Below, in pieces: positions 21,942 to 33,000 of a stretch of 64,000 nt of DNA. Numbering within the stretch: position 1 is the first letter of the stretch; every line of letters begins with the position of its first letter. The position numbers and the translations under genes were made by a program. Below the pieces are notes generated by a model that saw only the letters and a program-made list of their open reading frames with translations, was not told where the DNA came from and ran no database searches. This stretch comes from Cherax quadricarinatus (taxonomy: Eukaryota > Arthropoda > Malacostraca > Decapoda > Parastacidae), in contig NC_091390.1 in NCBI RefSeq assembly GCF_038502225.1, forward strand, positions 9,708,244-9,772,243, in the 5' to 3' direction.

Positions 21942-24900
21942 GTCTTAACATAACATTGGTGGTGCAGTGTCTTAACATAACATTGGTGGTGCAATGTCTT
22001 AACATAACATTGGTTGTGCAGTGTCTTAACCTAACATTGGTGGTGCAGTGTCTTAACATAACATTGGTGGTGCAGTGTCTTAACATAACATTGGTTGTGC
22101 AGTGTCTTAACACAACACTGGTGGTGCAGTGTCTTAACATAACATTGGTGGTGCAGTGTCTTAACACAACACTGGTGGTGCAGTGTCTTAACATAACATA
22201 GGTTGTGCAGTGTCTTAACATAACATTGGTGGTGCAGTGTCTTAACATAACATTGGTGGTGCAGTGTTGTAGCATAACATTGGTGGTGCAGTGTCTTAAC
22301 ACAACATTGGTGGTGCAGTGTTGTAGCATAACATTGGTGGTGCAGTGTCTTAACACAACATTGGTGGTGCAGTGTCTTAACACAACATTGGTGGTGCAGT
22401 GTCTTAGCATAACATTGGTGGTGCAGTGTTGTAGCATAACATTGGTGGTGCAGTGTCTTAACACAACATTGGTGGTGCAGTGTTGTAGCATAACATTGGT
22501 GGTGCAGTGTCTTAACACAACATTGGTGGTGCAGTGTCTTAACACAACATTGGTGGTGCAGTGTCTTAACACAACATTGGTGGTGCAGTGTCTTAACACA
22601 ACATTGGTGGTGCAGTGTCTTAGCATAACATTGGTGGTGCAGTGTTTAGCATAACATTGGTGGTGCAGTGTCTTAACACAACATTGGTGGTGCAGTGTTG
22701 TAGCATAACATTGGTGGTGCAGTGTCTTAACACAACATTGGTGGTGCAGTGTTGTAGCATAACATTGGTGGTGCTGTGTCTTAGCACAACATTGGTGGTG
22801 CAGTGTTGTAGCATAACATTGGTGGTGCAGTGTTGTAGCATAACATTGGTGGTGCAGTGTTGTAGCATAACATTGGTGGTGCAGTGTCTTAACATAACAT
22901 TGGTGGTGCAGTGTCTTAAGCACAACATTGGTGGTGCAGTGTTGTAGCATAACATTGGTGGTGCAGTGTTGTAGCATAACATTGGTGGTGCAGTGTTGTA
23001 GCATAACATTGGTGGTGCAGCGTCTTAACATAACATTGGTGGTGCAGTGTCTTAACATAACATTGGTGGTGCAGTGTCTTAGCACAACATTGGTGGTGCA
23101 GTGTCTTAACATAACATTGGTTGTGCAGTGTCTTAACATAACATAGGTTGTGCAGTGTCTTAACATAACATAGGTGGTGCAGTGTCTTAACATAACATTG
23201 GTTGTGCAGTGTCTTAACATAACATAGGTTGTGCAGTGTCTTAACATAACATTGGTGGTGCAGTGTCTTAACATAACATAGGTTGTGCAGTGTCTTAACA
23301 TAACATAGGTGGTGCAGTGTCTTAACATAACATTGGTTGTGCAGTGTCTTAACATAACATAGGTTGTGCAGTGTCTTAACATAACATTGGTGGTGCAGTG
23401 TCTTAACATAACATTGGTTGTGCAGTGTCTTAACATAACATTGGTTGTGCAGTGTCTTAACATAACATAGGTTGTGCAGTGTCTTAACATAACATTGGTG
23501 GTGCAGTGTCTTAACATAACATTGGTTGTGCAGTGTCTTAACATAACATTGGTTGTGCAGTGTCTTAACATAACATAGGTTGTGCAGTGTCTTAACATAA
23601 CATTGGTGGTGCAGTGTCTTAACATAACATTGGTGGTGCAGTGTCTTAACATAACATAGGTTGTGCAGTGTCTTAACATAACATTGGTTGTGCAGTGTCT
23701 TAACATAACATTGGTTGTGCAGTGTCTTAACATAACATAGGTTGTGCAGTGTCTTAACATAACATAGGTTGTGCAGTGTCTTAACATAACATAGGTTGTG
23801 CAGTGTCTTAACATAACATAGGTTGTGCAGTGTCTTAACATAACATTGGTGGTGCAGTGTCTTAACATAACATTGGTGGTGCAGTATCTTAACATAACAT
23901 TGGTGGTGCAGTATGTTAACATAACACTGGTTGTGCAGTGTCTTAACATAACATAGGTTGTGCAGTGTCTTAACATAACATTGGTTGTGCAGTGTCTTAA
24001 CATAACATAGGTTGTGCAGTGTCTTAACATAACATAGGTTGTGCAGTGTCTTAACATAACATAGGTTGTGCAGTGTCTTAACATAACATAGGTTGTGCAG
24101 TGTCTTAACATAACATAGGTTGTGCAGTGTCTTAACATAACATAGGTTGTGCAGTGTCTTAACATAACATTGGTTGTGCAGTGTCTTAACATAACATTGG
24201 TTGTGCAGTGTCTTAACATAACATAGGTTGTGCAGTGTCTTAACATAACATAGGTTGTGCAGTGTCTTAACATAACATAGGTTGTGCAGTGTCTTAACAT
24301 AACATAGGTTGTGCAGTGTCTTAACATAACATAGGTTGTGCAGTGTCTTAACATAACATTGGTTGTGCAGTGTCTTAACATAACATTGGTTGTGCAGTGT
24401 CTTAACATAACATAGGTTGTGCAGTGTCTTAACATAACATTGGTTGTGCAGTGTCTTAACATAACACTGGTTGTGCAGTGTCTTAACATAACATTGGTGG
24501 TGCAGTGTCTTAACATAACATTGGTGGTGCAGTGTCTTAACATAACATTGGTGGTGCAGTATCTTAACATAACATTGGTGGTGCAGTATCTTAACATAAC
24601 ACTGGTTGTGCAGTGTCTTAACATAACATAGGTTGTGCAGTGTCTTAACATAACATTGGTGGTGCAGTGTCTTAACATAACATTGGTGGTGCAGTGTCTT
24701 AACATAACACTGGTTGTGCAGTGTCTTAACATAACATTGGTGGTGCAGTATCTTAACATAACACTGGTTGTGCAGTGTCTTAACATAACATTGGTGGTGC
24801 AGTGTCTTAACATAACATTGGTGGTGCAGTATCTTAACATAACACTGGTTGTGCAGTGTCTTAACATAACACTGGTTGTGCAGTGTCTTAACATAACATT

Positions 24901-25285
24901 GGTGGTGCAGTATCTTAACATAACACTGGTTGTGCAGTGTCTTAACATAACACTGGTTGTGCAGTGTCTTAACATAACATTGGTGGTGCAGTATCTTAAC
25001 ATAACATTGGTGGTGCAGTATCTTAACATAACACTGGTTGTGCAGTGTCTTAACATAACATAGGTTGTGCAGTGTCTTAACATAACATTGGTGGTGCAGT
25101 GTCTTAACATAACATTGGTGGTGCAGTGTCTTAACATAACACTGGTTGTGCAGTGTCTTAACATAACATTGGTGGTGCAGTGTCTTAACATAACATTGGT
25201 GGTGCAGTATCTTAACATAACACCTGTTGTGCAGTGTCTTAACATAACATTGGTTGTGCAGTGTCTTAACATAACATAGGTTGAT
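21941..25285. repeat. 27-bp minisatellite array B, about 124 copies
   Basis: Same unit family as array A with a different variant spectrum: CTTAACACAAC units are common at about 22100-23100, and units with CATAGGTTGTG dominate from about 23130 to 25280. A deletion (GTGTTTAGCATAAC near 22642) and an insertion (CTTAAGCACAAC near 22915) shift frames. A minus-strand frame of 1125 codons remains open. The TTGTAG class so common in array A is limited to about 22260-23010. Confidence 0.97.
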
Positions 25286-25289
25286 ATGA

Positions 25290-25885
25290 ATTTTCAGATT
25301 ATGAGAAGATGAAGGATGTTGTGTTATTGTCTTACCAGATATTGCCAGAAAAATATAGGCAGAAGTTTAGTGGTTTAAAGTTTCACGAAGGACAGTCCTT
25401 GGTGGAATATGGGAAGATGTCGCTGCTGACTAAATGGTGCCGCTCCAAGGATGTTGTAGGTGATTATAAGTGTGGAATTACGTTAATTTTACTTTAGAAT
25501 TTTTTGAATAAAGTACCTCCTGACCTTAAGGCCTATCTTGAGGAAAGGATGTCAATGATTTTAACATCGCTCTCGAGTTGAGTGATGGGTTCTCCATCAA
25601 CAAGGAGTAAGAAATTTTGCAAGCTTAAGCCAGATATTTTCCAGCCTAATAATCACAAAAGTTTTCAGCCTATTTACCACCAAAATCCTGGTTCCCAGGA
25701 ATGTAAGTCTACCTCTCAGTTACCTTGCTCAGGGAAGTGTAAGACAGATTCAGGTTCAGGAAATCAGGGAACAGGTAGGAAAATCCCAGTTTCCCAGGGA
25801 CAAGGGGCCCAGCCTACCCCAAGTGGGCATGGTATCTTTAAGGTTTAGAATTATACTTACTGTAATAATAATGGCCACCTACAGT
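25290..25885 (+). pseudogene. Ty3/gypsy-type gag remnant
   Basis: The segment reads YEKMKDVVLLSYQILPEKYR, QKFSGLKFHEGQSLVEYGKM, WCRSKDVV, then in another frame FLNKVPPDLKAYLEERM. This matches the SCAN-like capsid region seen in many gypsy-family Gag proteins (Y....A.L..Y...PE.YR..FR......G.....F...L...F..W......). Near 25850-25882 YCNNNGHLQ looks like the remains of a CCHC zinc knuckle with the first Cys lost. Stops at 25495 and 25846 and at least one frameshift disable it. No LTR, protease or pol follows. Confidence 0.65.
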
Positions 25886-26011
25886 AATATTACAGAGATA
25901 CTTAGGGACCAGGCTGCTGCATAGGTCTCTCAAGTACACCAGTTGCACATTCTGTAGCTTGTATTGCAGTTATACCTCTAAGTACACAAGAAAGTCCAGC
26001 TTGGGACGTAC
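25886..26011. other. Short spacer
   Basis: About 125 bp with no recognisable feature between the gag remnant and the next minisatellite. Confidence 0.4.
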
Positions 26012-26466
26012 TTGTGCTCAGGCGTGGGTGAGTACATGCGTGTGCTCAGGAGTGGGTGAGTACATGCGTGTGCTCAGGCGTGGGTGAGTACATGCATGTG
26101 CTCAGGCGTGGGTGAGTACATGCATGTGCTCAGGAGTGGGTGAGTACATGCATGTGCTCAGGCGTGGGTGAGTACATGTGTGTGCTCAGGCGTGGGTGAG
26201 TGCATGCATGTGCTCAGGAGTGGGTGAGTACATGCGTGTGCTCAGGAGTGGGTGAGTACATGCGTGTGCTCAGGCGTGGGTGAGTACATGCATGTGCTCA
26301 GGCGTGGGTGAGTACATGCATGTGCTCAGGAGTGGGTGAGTACATGCATGTGCTCAGGCGTGGGTGAGTACATGTGTGTGCTCAGGCGTGGGTGAGTGCA
26401 TGCATGTGCTCAGGCGTGGGTGAGTGCATGCATGTGCTCAGGCGTGGGTGAGTACATGCGTGTGCA
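26012..26466. repeat. 28-bp minisatellite, about 16 copies
   Basis: The unit is CTCAGGCGTGGGTGAGTACA plus TGCATGTG, with C/A variation in GGCGTG/GGAGTG and variants TGCGTGTG and TGTGTGTG. A block of about eight units seems duplicated (26029-26215 resembles 26225-26400). Each unit holds GGTGAGT, a strong 5' splice-site-like string. Confidence 0.95.
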
Positions 26467-27064
26467 CATGCAAAGGAATATAATAAAGACAAAAATTATT
26501 GCAGTTCAAACTTTATTAGTAAAATTGACGTTGTGAATCACCAATTTACCAATACATTTAACTCAGTAGTAAAGAGCGAATACAGTTGTAGAGTGAACAC
26601 AGCAGTGCAGTTAGCATAGCAGTGCAGAGTTAACACAGCTGTACATGATCAACACAAGCGAGGGTTGCTAACTGGTCTTCAACACATGGAGACACAGATG
26701 TGTGTGAGAGGCGTCTTGGCCGCCTTGTTTCCTCTCACAAATAAATCATCTTGAACCAGTTAGACATAGGTGGGAAACTTCTGGAATCATTCTGTGAAAA
26801 ATTTTTGTATATTAATTCTATATTTTTAGGAGGTTTAATGAAATTAAAACTGCTTAAAAGTCATATGAACGTGCTAATGTACTGCTTCAGACTATTAATT
26901 TTATTCTTAACAAACAGTCGGTCTCCCACTGATGAAGACTGACACCACAAGTAGAAAACACATTAAATTTCATTCAGTCTCTGTCTTGCCAGAAACGTGT
27001 TGACATAACAGTTCAGTTGAGCCTCCGAACTGCATCATCAACATCAACACTCTTCCTCAGTGTT
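26467..27064. other. Unassigned region
   Basis: About 600 bp of moderately AT-rich sequence with no convincing ORF. A 63-codon plus-strand frame at 26751-26942 has no recognisable domain. CTGATGAAGACTG, then AGTAGAAAAC at about 26930-26962, vaguely recalls the hammerhead-like tail of a PLE but is too weak to call. Confidence 0.4.
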
Positions 27065-27280
27065 CAGGCATTGTACCTCGCAGTTCCAGGACTCATGTCA
27101 GGAGTACATGATTCCAACAACACTGTCCTTCGCACTTCCAGGACTCATGCCCGGAGTACAGGGTTCCCACATTCCTGCACCTTGCACTTCCAGGACTCAT
27201 GCCCGGAGTGCAGGGTTCCCACAGTGCTGTACCTCGCACTTCCAGGACTCATTTCGGGAGTAGAAGGTTCCCACAATACT
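27065..27280. repeat. 52-bp minisatellite, left part
   Basis: About four units built on ACTTCCAGGACTCATG(T/C)CC, GGAGTACAGGGTTCCCACA and an AT(A/G)CTGTACCTCGC-like end. It stops at CCACAATACT (27280), where LINE sequence begins. Confidence 0.9.
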
Positions 27281-28187
27281 CTGAAGTGTCCCTGTTTGCA
27301 GATTGTGTGAAGTTAATGAGAAGAATTAAATCAGATAAGGAGCAGGCAGGACTACAAAGAGGCTTTGAACAGACTGGACACGTGGTCCAATAACTTGCTT
27401 CTCGAATTCAACCCTGCCAAATGTAAAGTCATGAAGATTGGGAAAGTGCAAAGAGGACCGCAGACAGAGTATAGGCTAGGTGGACAAAGACTGCAAACCT
27501 CACTCAAGGAGAAAGATCTTGGGGTGACCATAAAGCGGAGCACGTCTCCGGAGGCACACATCAACCAGATAGCTTCTGCAGCATATGGGCGCCTGGCAAA
27601 CCCGAGAATAGCGTTCCGATACCAGTGTAAGGTATCGTTCAAGACTCTGTACACCGTGTACGTCAGGCCCATACTGGAGTATGCAGTACCAGTTTGGAAC
27701 CCACACCTGGATAAACACGTCAAGAAATTAGAGAAAGTACAAAGGTTTGCAACAAGGATAGTTGCAGAGCTCATGGGAATGTCCTACGAAGAAAGGTAGA
27801 GAGAAATTGGACTGACGACACTGGAGGACAGGAGGGTCAGGGGAGACATGATAACTACAATCGAAATACTGCGTGGAATGGATATTGTGAACAGAGCCAG
27901 GATGTTCCAGAGAGGGGACACAGAAACAAAGGGTCACAATTGGAAGCTGAAGACTCAGACGAGTCACAGGCATGTATTTCTTCAGTCATAGAGTCGTCAG
28001 GAAGTGGAATAGCAAAGCAAGTGATGTAGTGGAGGCAGGTATCATACATAGATTTAAAACGAGGTATGAAAAAGCTCAGGAAGCAGAGAGAGAGAGAGAC
28101 CAAGTTGCCATCAGTGAAGAGGCGGGGCCAGGAGCTGAGTATCGACCCCTGCAACCACAATTAGGTGAGTACAATTTGGTGAGTACC
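27281..28187 (+). mobile_element. 5'-truncated LINE inserted in the 52-bp array
   Basis: The insert begins inside the RT at SLFADCVKLM and runs to a 3' end with the short repeat AATTAGGTGAGTACAATTTG, typical of CR1/L2-like LINEs. The minisatellite resumes at 28188 at the phase where it stopped. It is a different LINE family from the one at 1-3398. Confidence 0.85.
27284..28163 (+). pseudogene. LINE RT palm and C-terminal region, dead
   Basis: Motif C reads FADC at 27295-27306 in place of FADD, losing one catalytic Asp. After a frameshift near 27360 the frame continues RLDTWSNNLLLEFNPAKCKV, then LGVTI, YVRPILEYAVPVWNPHLDKH and LEKVQRFATRIV, standard thumb landmarks (the LEYA..VW.P and (L/I)E.VQR(R/F)(A/F)T motifs). 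A TAG at 27797-27799 interrupts EER/REIGLTTLEDRRVRGDMI. A second frameshift near 27970 precedes FFSHRVVRKWN. It resembles CR1/L2-type decapod LINEs. Only about the last third of the protein is present. Confidence 0.85.
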
Positions 28188-28812
28188 GTACCTTACACTT
28201 CCAGGACCCATGTCCGGAGTACAGGACTCCCACAATGCTGTATCTCGCACTTCCAGGAATCATTTCGGGAGTAAAAGGTTCCCACAATACACTACCCTAC
28301 ACTTCCAGGGCTCATGTCCGGAGTACAGGATTCCCGCAATACTATACCTCACACTTCCAGGACTCATGTTCGGAGTACAGGACTCCCACAATGCTGTATC
28401 TCGCACTTCCAGGAATCATTTCGGGAGTAAAAGGTTCCCACAATACACTACCCTACACTTCCAGGGCTCATGTCCGGAGTACAGGATTCCCGCAATACTA
28501 TACCTCACACTTCCAAGACATGTACGGAGTACTGGGTTTCCCCAGTACTGTACCTGACACTTCCAGGACTCATGTACAGAGTGCAGGGCTCCCACATTAC
28601 AGTACCTCACACTTCCAGGACTCATGTACGAAGTACAGAGTTCCCACAATGCTGTACCTAACACTTCCAGGACTCATGTCCAGAGTAGAGGGTTCCCACA
28701 ATATTGTACCTCACACTTCCAGGACTCATGTCCGGAGTACAGGGTTCCCACAATATTGTACCTCACACTTCCAGGGCTCATGTCTGGAGTACAGGGTTCC
28801 CACAATCTCTTC
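28188..28812. repeat. 52-bp minisatellite, right part
   Basis: About twelve units. A three-unit block of about 156 bp, with the variants TCATTTCGGGAGTAAAAGG and CTACCCTACACTTCCAGGGC, occurs twice in succession (about 28205-28360 and 28361-28515). Several plus-strand frames of 60-190 codons cross it but show no domain and are by-products. Confidence 0.9.
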
Positions 28813-28988
28813 ATAAATGATACCTTTGTTTGTTAGCATGAAATAAATTATATGTAGAACAAACATGGGAATACTGGAAATTACTGATACCTTGATAATA
28901 TATGAACATCAGCCTGAGTAACACCAACCATGGGGGAAGCTGATTATTAATACTGCTGTGACTACTGAATATTGTGTAAACTGCTTAC
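28813..28988. other. Spacer
   Basis: About 175 bp, AT-rich, no feature recognised. Confidence 0.4.
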
Positions 28989-29209
28989 TACGGCTACCGC
29001 TACTTCTACTACTACTACTACTACTGCTGCTGCTACTACTGCTACTGCTACTACTACTACTACTACTGCTACCGCTACTTCTACTTCTACTACTACTACT
29101 ACTACTACTGCTACTACTACTACTACTACTGCTGCTGCTACTACTACTACTACTACTACTACTGCTGCTGCTACTACTGCTACTGCTACTACTACTACTA
29201 CTACTGCTG

Positions 29210-29269
<60 letters not shown>

Positions 29270-29279
29270 TTACTATTAC

Positions 29280-29321
<42 letters not shown>

Positions 29322-29335
29322 TAATTGTAATAATA
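28989..29335. repeat. Compound trinucleotide microsatellite (ACT/GCT)n-(ACT)n-(AAT)n
   Basis: A mixed ACT, GCT and TCT tract passes into pure ACT (to about 29265) and then AAT (29278-29335). It lies at the 3' end of the minus-strand SINE next to it, where a trinucleotide tail is expected. Poly-Leu, poly-Thr, poly-Ser and poly-Val frames are artefacts. Confidence 0.95.
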
Positions 29336-29345
29336 ATATATTTAC

Positions 29346-29494
29346 TACAAGTACATGTACAAGGTATACAAGTACATGTACAAGGTATACAAGTACATGT
29401 ACAAGGTATACAAGTACATGTACAAGGTATACAAGTACATGTACAAGGTATACAAGTACATGTACAAGGTATACAAGTACATGTACAAGGTATA
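29346..29494. repeat. 21-bp palindromic minisatellite, 7 copies
   Basis: The unit is ACAAGTACATGTACAAGGT plus AT, and each copy contains the perfect 10-bp palindrome GTACATGTAC. By eye the copies are identical, suggesting recent expansion. Confidence 0.95.
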
Positions 29495-29579
29495 CAGACC
29501 ATAGCTGACATCAATGACATACTATTATATAGAAAGCCGCTTGTTATGCTTAGCATTTCCAGCAAATTAGGTCAGTTCT

Positions 29580-29937
29580 GTCCCAGGATGTGACCCACAC
29601 CAGTCCACTAACACCCAGGATGTGACCCACACCAGTCCACTAACACCCAGGATGTGACCCACACCAGTCCACTAACACCCAGGATGTGACCCACACCAGT
29701 CCACTAACACCCAGGATGTGACCCACACCAGTTCACTAACACCCAGGATGTGACCCACACCAGTCCACTAACACCCAGGATGTGACCCACACCAGTTCAC
29801 TAACACCCAGGATGCGACCCACACCAGTCCATTAACACCCAGGATGCGACCCACACCAGTCCACTAACACCCAGGATGCGACCCACACCAGTCCACTAAC
29901 ACCCAGTATGCTACCCACACCAGACCACTAACACCCA
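29580..29937. repeat. 32-bp minisatellite, about 11 copies
   Basis: The unit is CCCAGGATGTGACCCACACC plus AGTCCACTAACA. Most variation is GATGTG/GATGCG (left copies TG, right copies CG) and CAGTCC/CAGTTC. The last copy (AGTATGCTACCC...CAGACC) is the most diverged. Confidence 0.95.
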
Positions 29938-30006
29938 GGTACCCATGTTACTGATGGGAGAACATACATGTAGACAACAGGTGAAAGGAAACACGCCCAA
30001 TGTTTT

Positions 30007-30079
30007 TACCTTCCCGGGAATCGAACCCGGACTCTTTGCCGTGTGAAGCGAAAGCTTTACCCACCACTCCACGAAGGTA
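30007..30079 (-). tRNA. tRNA-like SINE head (tRNA-Val-like), probably not a functional tRNA
   Basis: Over 73 nt the acceptor stem (TACCTTC/GAAGGTA) and T arm (CCGGG-TTCGATT-CCCGG, B box GGTTCGATTCC) pair perfectly. The D arm does not form a clean stem. The anticodon stem has mismatches and two possible registers: CTTCACA (anticodon TCA) or TTCACAC (anticodon CAC, resembling tRNA-Val). Its position at the 5' end of a SINE argues for a retroposon head with an RNA polymerase III promoter rather than a host tRNA gene. Confidence 0.45.
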
Positions 30080-33000
30080 ACGATACCCTTAACAGCCCTT
30101 CAAAGGAGGTGCTTTGATATTGGTGAAGGGTCTTTGATGCTTGTTGAAGGGTCTTTGATGCTGGTGAAGGGCCTTTGATGATTATTGAAGGGTCATTGAT
30201 ACTGGTGAATGGTCTTTGATGCTTGTTGAAGGGACTTTGATACTGGTGAAGGGTCTTTGATGCTTATTGAAGGGTATTTGATGCTGGTGAAGGGTCTTTG
30301 AAGCTTGTTCAAGGGTCTTTGATGCTAGTGAAGGGCCTTTGATGCTTGTTGAAGGGTCTTTGATATTGGTGAAGGGTATTTGATGCTTGGTGAAGGATCT
30401 TCGATACGGGTGAAGGGTATCTGATGCTTGTTGAAGTGTCTTTGATACTGGTGAAGGGTATTTGATACTGGTGAAGGGTCTTTGATACTGGTGAACGGTC
30501 TTTGTTACTGGTGAAGGGTCTTGATGTTGGTGAAGGGTCTTTGATGCTGGTGAAGGGTCTTTGATACTTGTGAATGGTCTTTGTTACTGGTGAAGGGTCT
30601 TTGATGTTGGTGAAGGGTCTTTGATGCTGGTGAAGGGTCTTTGATACTAGTGAAAGGTCTTTAATACTGGTGAAGGGTCTTTGATACTGGTGGATGGTCT
30701 TTGATGCTGGTGAAGGGGGTTTGATCCTGGTGAAGGGTCTTTGATGCTGGTGAAGGGTCTTTGATACTGGTGAAGGGTATTTGATGCTGGTGAAGGGTCT
30801 TTGATATTGATGAAGGGTCTTTGATGCTGGTGAAGGGTCTTTGATATTGGTGAAGGGTCTTTGATACTAGTGAAGGGCCTTTGATGCTGGTGAAGGGTCA
30901 TTGATACTGGTGAAGGGACTTTGATACTCGTGAAGGATCTTTGATACTGGTGAAGGGTCTTTGATACTGGTGAAGGGTCTTTGATATTTGTGAAGGGTCT
31001 TTGATACTGGTGAAAGGTTTTTGATGCTGGTGAAGGGTCTTTAAAGCTGGTGAAGGGTCTTTGATGCTGGTGAAGGGTTTTGATGCTGGTGAAGGGTCGT
31101 TGATGCTGGTGAATGGTCTTTGGTGCTGGTGAAGGGTTTTTGATACTGGTGAAGGGTCTTTAAAGCTGGTGAAGGGTCTTTGATGCTGGTGAAGAGTTTT
31201 GATGCTGGTGAAGGGTCTTTGATATTGGTGAAGGGTCTTTGATGCTTTTGAAGGGTTTTTGATGCTGTTGAAGGGTTTTTGATGCTGGTGAAGGGTCTTT
31301 GATGTTGGTGAAGGGTCTTTGATGCTTTTGAAGGGTTTTTGATGCTGGTGAAGGGTCTTTGATGTTGGTGAAGGGTCTTTGATGCTTGTGAAGGGTTTTT
31401 GATGCTGGTGAAGGGTCTTTGATGCTGGTGAAGGGTTTTTGATGCTGGTGAAGGGTCTTTGATGCTGGTGAAGGATTTTTGATGCTGGTGAAGGGTCTTT
31501 GATGTTGGTGAAGGGTCTTTGATGCTTGTGAAGGGTTTTTGATGCTGGTGAAGGGTCTTTGATGCTAGTGAAGGGTTTTTGATGCTGGTGAAGGGTCTTT
31601 GATGCTGGTGAAGGGTCTTTGATGCTGGTGAAGGGTCTTCGATGCTGGTGAAAGGTTTTTCATGCTGGTGAAGAGTCTTTGATGCTGGTGAAGGGTTTTT
31701 GATACTGGTGAAGGGTCTTTGATGCTGGTGAAGGGTTTTTGATACTGGTGAAGGGTCTTTGATGCTGGTGAAGGGTTTTTGATACTGGTGAAGGGTCTTT
31801 GATGCTGGTGAAGGGTTTTTGATACTGGTGAAGGGTCTTTGATGCTGGTGAAGGGTCTTTGATACTGGTGAAAGGTCATTAATACTGGGGAAGGGTCTTT
31901 GATACTGGTGAATGGTCTTTGATGCTGGTGAAGGGGGTTTGATACTGGTGAAGGGTCTTTGATGCTGGTGAAGGGTCTTTGATGCGGGTGAAGGGTCTTT
32001 GATGCTGGTGAAAGGTCATTAATACTGGGGAAGGGTCTTTGATACTTGTGAATGGTCTTTGATGCTGGTGAAGGGGGTTTGATACTGGTGAAGGGTCTTT
32101 GATGCTGGTGAAGGGTCTTTGATGCGGGTGAAGGGTCTTTGATGCTGGTGAAGGGTCTTTGATGCTGGTGAAGGGTATTGGATACTGATAAATGGACTTT
32201 GATACTGTTGAAGGGTCTTTGATGCTTTTGAAGGGTCTTTGATGCTGGTGAAGGGTATTTGATGTTGGTGAAGGGTATTGGATGCTGGTGAAGGGTCTTT
32301 GATGCTGATGAATGGTTTTTGATACTGGTGAAGGGTCTTTGATGCTGGTGAAGGGTCTTTGATGCGGGTGAAGGGTCTTTGATGCTGGTGAAGGGTCTTT
32401 GATGCTGGTGAAGGGTATTGGATACTGATAAATGGACTTTGATACTGTTGAAGGGTCTTTGATGCTGGTGAAGGGTCTTTGATGCGGGTGAAGGGTCTTT
32501 GATGCTGGTGAAGGGTATTTGATGTTGGTGAAGGGTATTGGATGCTGGTGAAGGGTCTTTGATGCTGGTGAAAGGTATTGGATACTGGTGAAGGGTCTTT
32601 GATGCTGGTGAATGTGTTTGATGCTGGTGAAGGGCCTTTCATCCTGGAGAAGGGTCTTTGATGCTGGTGAAGGGTCTTTAATGCTGGTGAAGGGTTTTTG
32701 ATGCAGGAGAAGAGCCTTTGATTGAGATGAAGGGTCTTTGATGTTTTTTTAAGGGTCGTTGATGCTGTTGAAGGGTCTTTGATACTGGTGAAGGGTCTTT
32801 GGTGCTGGTGAAGGGTTTTTGATGCTTGTGAAGGGTCTTTGATGCTGGTGAAGGGTCTTTGCTACTGGTGAATGGACTTTGATGCTTTTGAAGGGTTTTT
32901 GATGCTTGTGAAGGGTCTTTGATGCTGTTGAAGGGTCTTTGATGCTGGTGAAGGGTTCTTGATGCTGGTGAAGTGTTTTTGAAGCTGTTGAATGGTCTTT

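Larger units (their letters stand above)
29270..30079 (-). mobile_element. tRNA-headed SINE with internal tandem expansions
   Basis: In minus-strand order: tRNA-like head (30079-30007), a body including GGTGAAAGGAAACACGCCCA on the plus strand, an 11-copy 32-bp array, a unique part (ATAGAAAGCCGCTTGTTATG, 29530-29549, then GCAAATTAGGTCAGTT), a seven-copy 21-bp array and an AAT/ACT tail. I recognise this body from memory as a high-copy decapod SINE in which the 21-bp and 32-bp segments are normally single. The presence of an intact acceptor and T stem supports a tRNA origin. Confidence 0.7.

Noticed and set aside
21745..21948. 67-codon plus-strand frame (and its twin at 13335) starting MSSLAGFTVSL
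   Set aside because: The minus strand of the same segment gives a better LINE ORF1-like reading. The plus frame has no domain and ends in the array.
26930..26970. Hammerhead ribozyme (CTGATGA followed by GAAA)
   Set aside because: Only a three-bp stem could lie between the two core strings, and there is no associated PLE coding sequence. It is too weak to call.
27352..28160. Minus-strand frames of 80-140 codons across the LINE fragment
   Set aside because: They lie opposite clear RT and post-RT coding on the plus strand and show no similarity of their own.
28958..29593. Poly-Leu, poly-Ser, poly-Thr and poly-Val proteins of 120-218 codons
   Set aside because: These are translations of a compound trinucleotide microsatellite and the SINE tail.
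30007..30079. Functional host tRNA gene
   Set aside because: Acceptor and T stems are good, but the D arm is poor, the anticodon stem is mismatched and the anticodon is ambiguous. Its location at a SINE head favours a retroposon origin.
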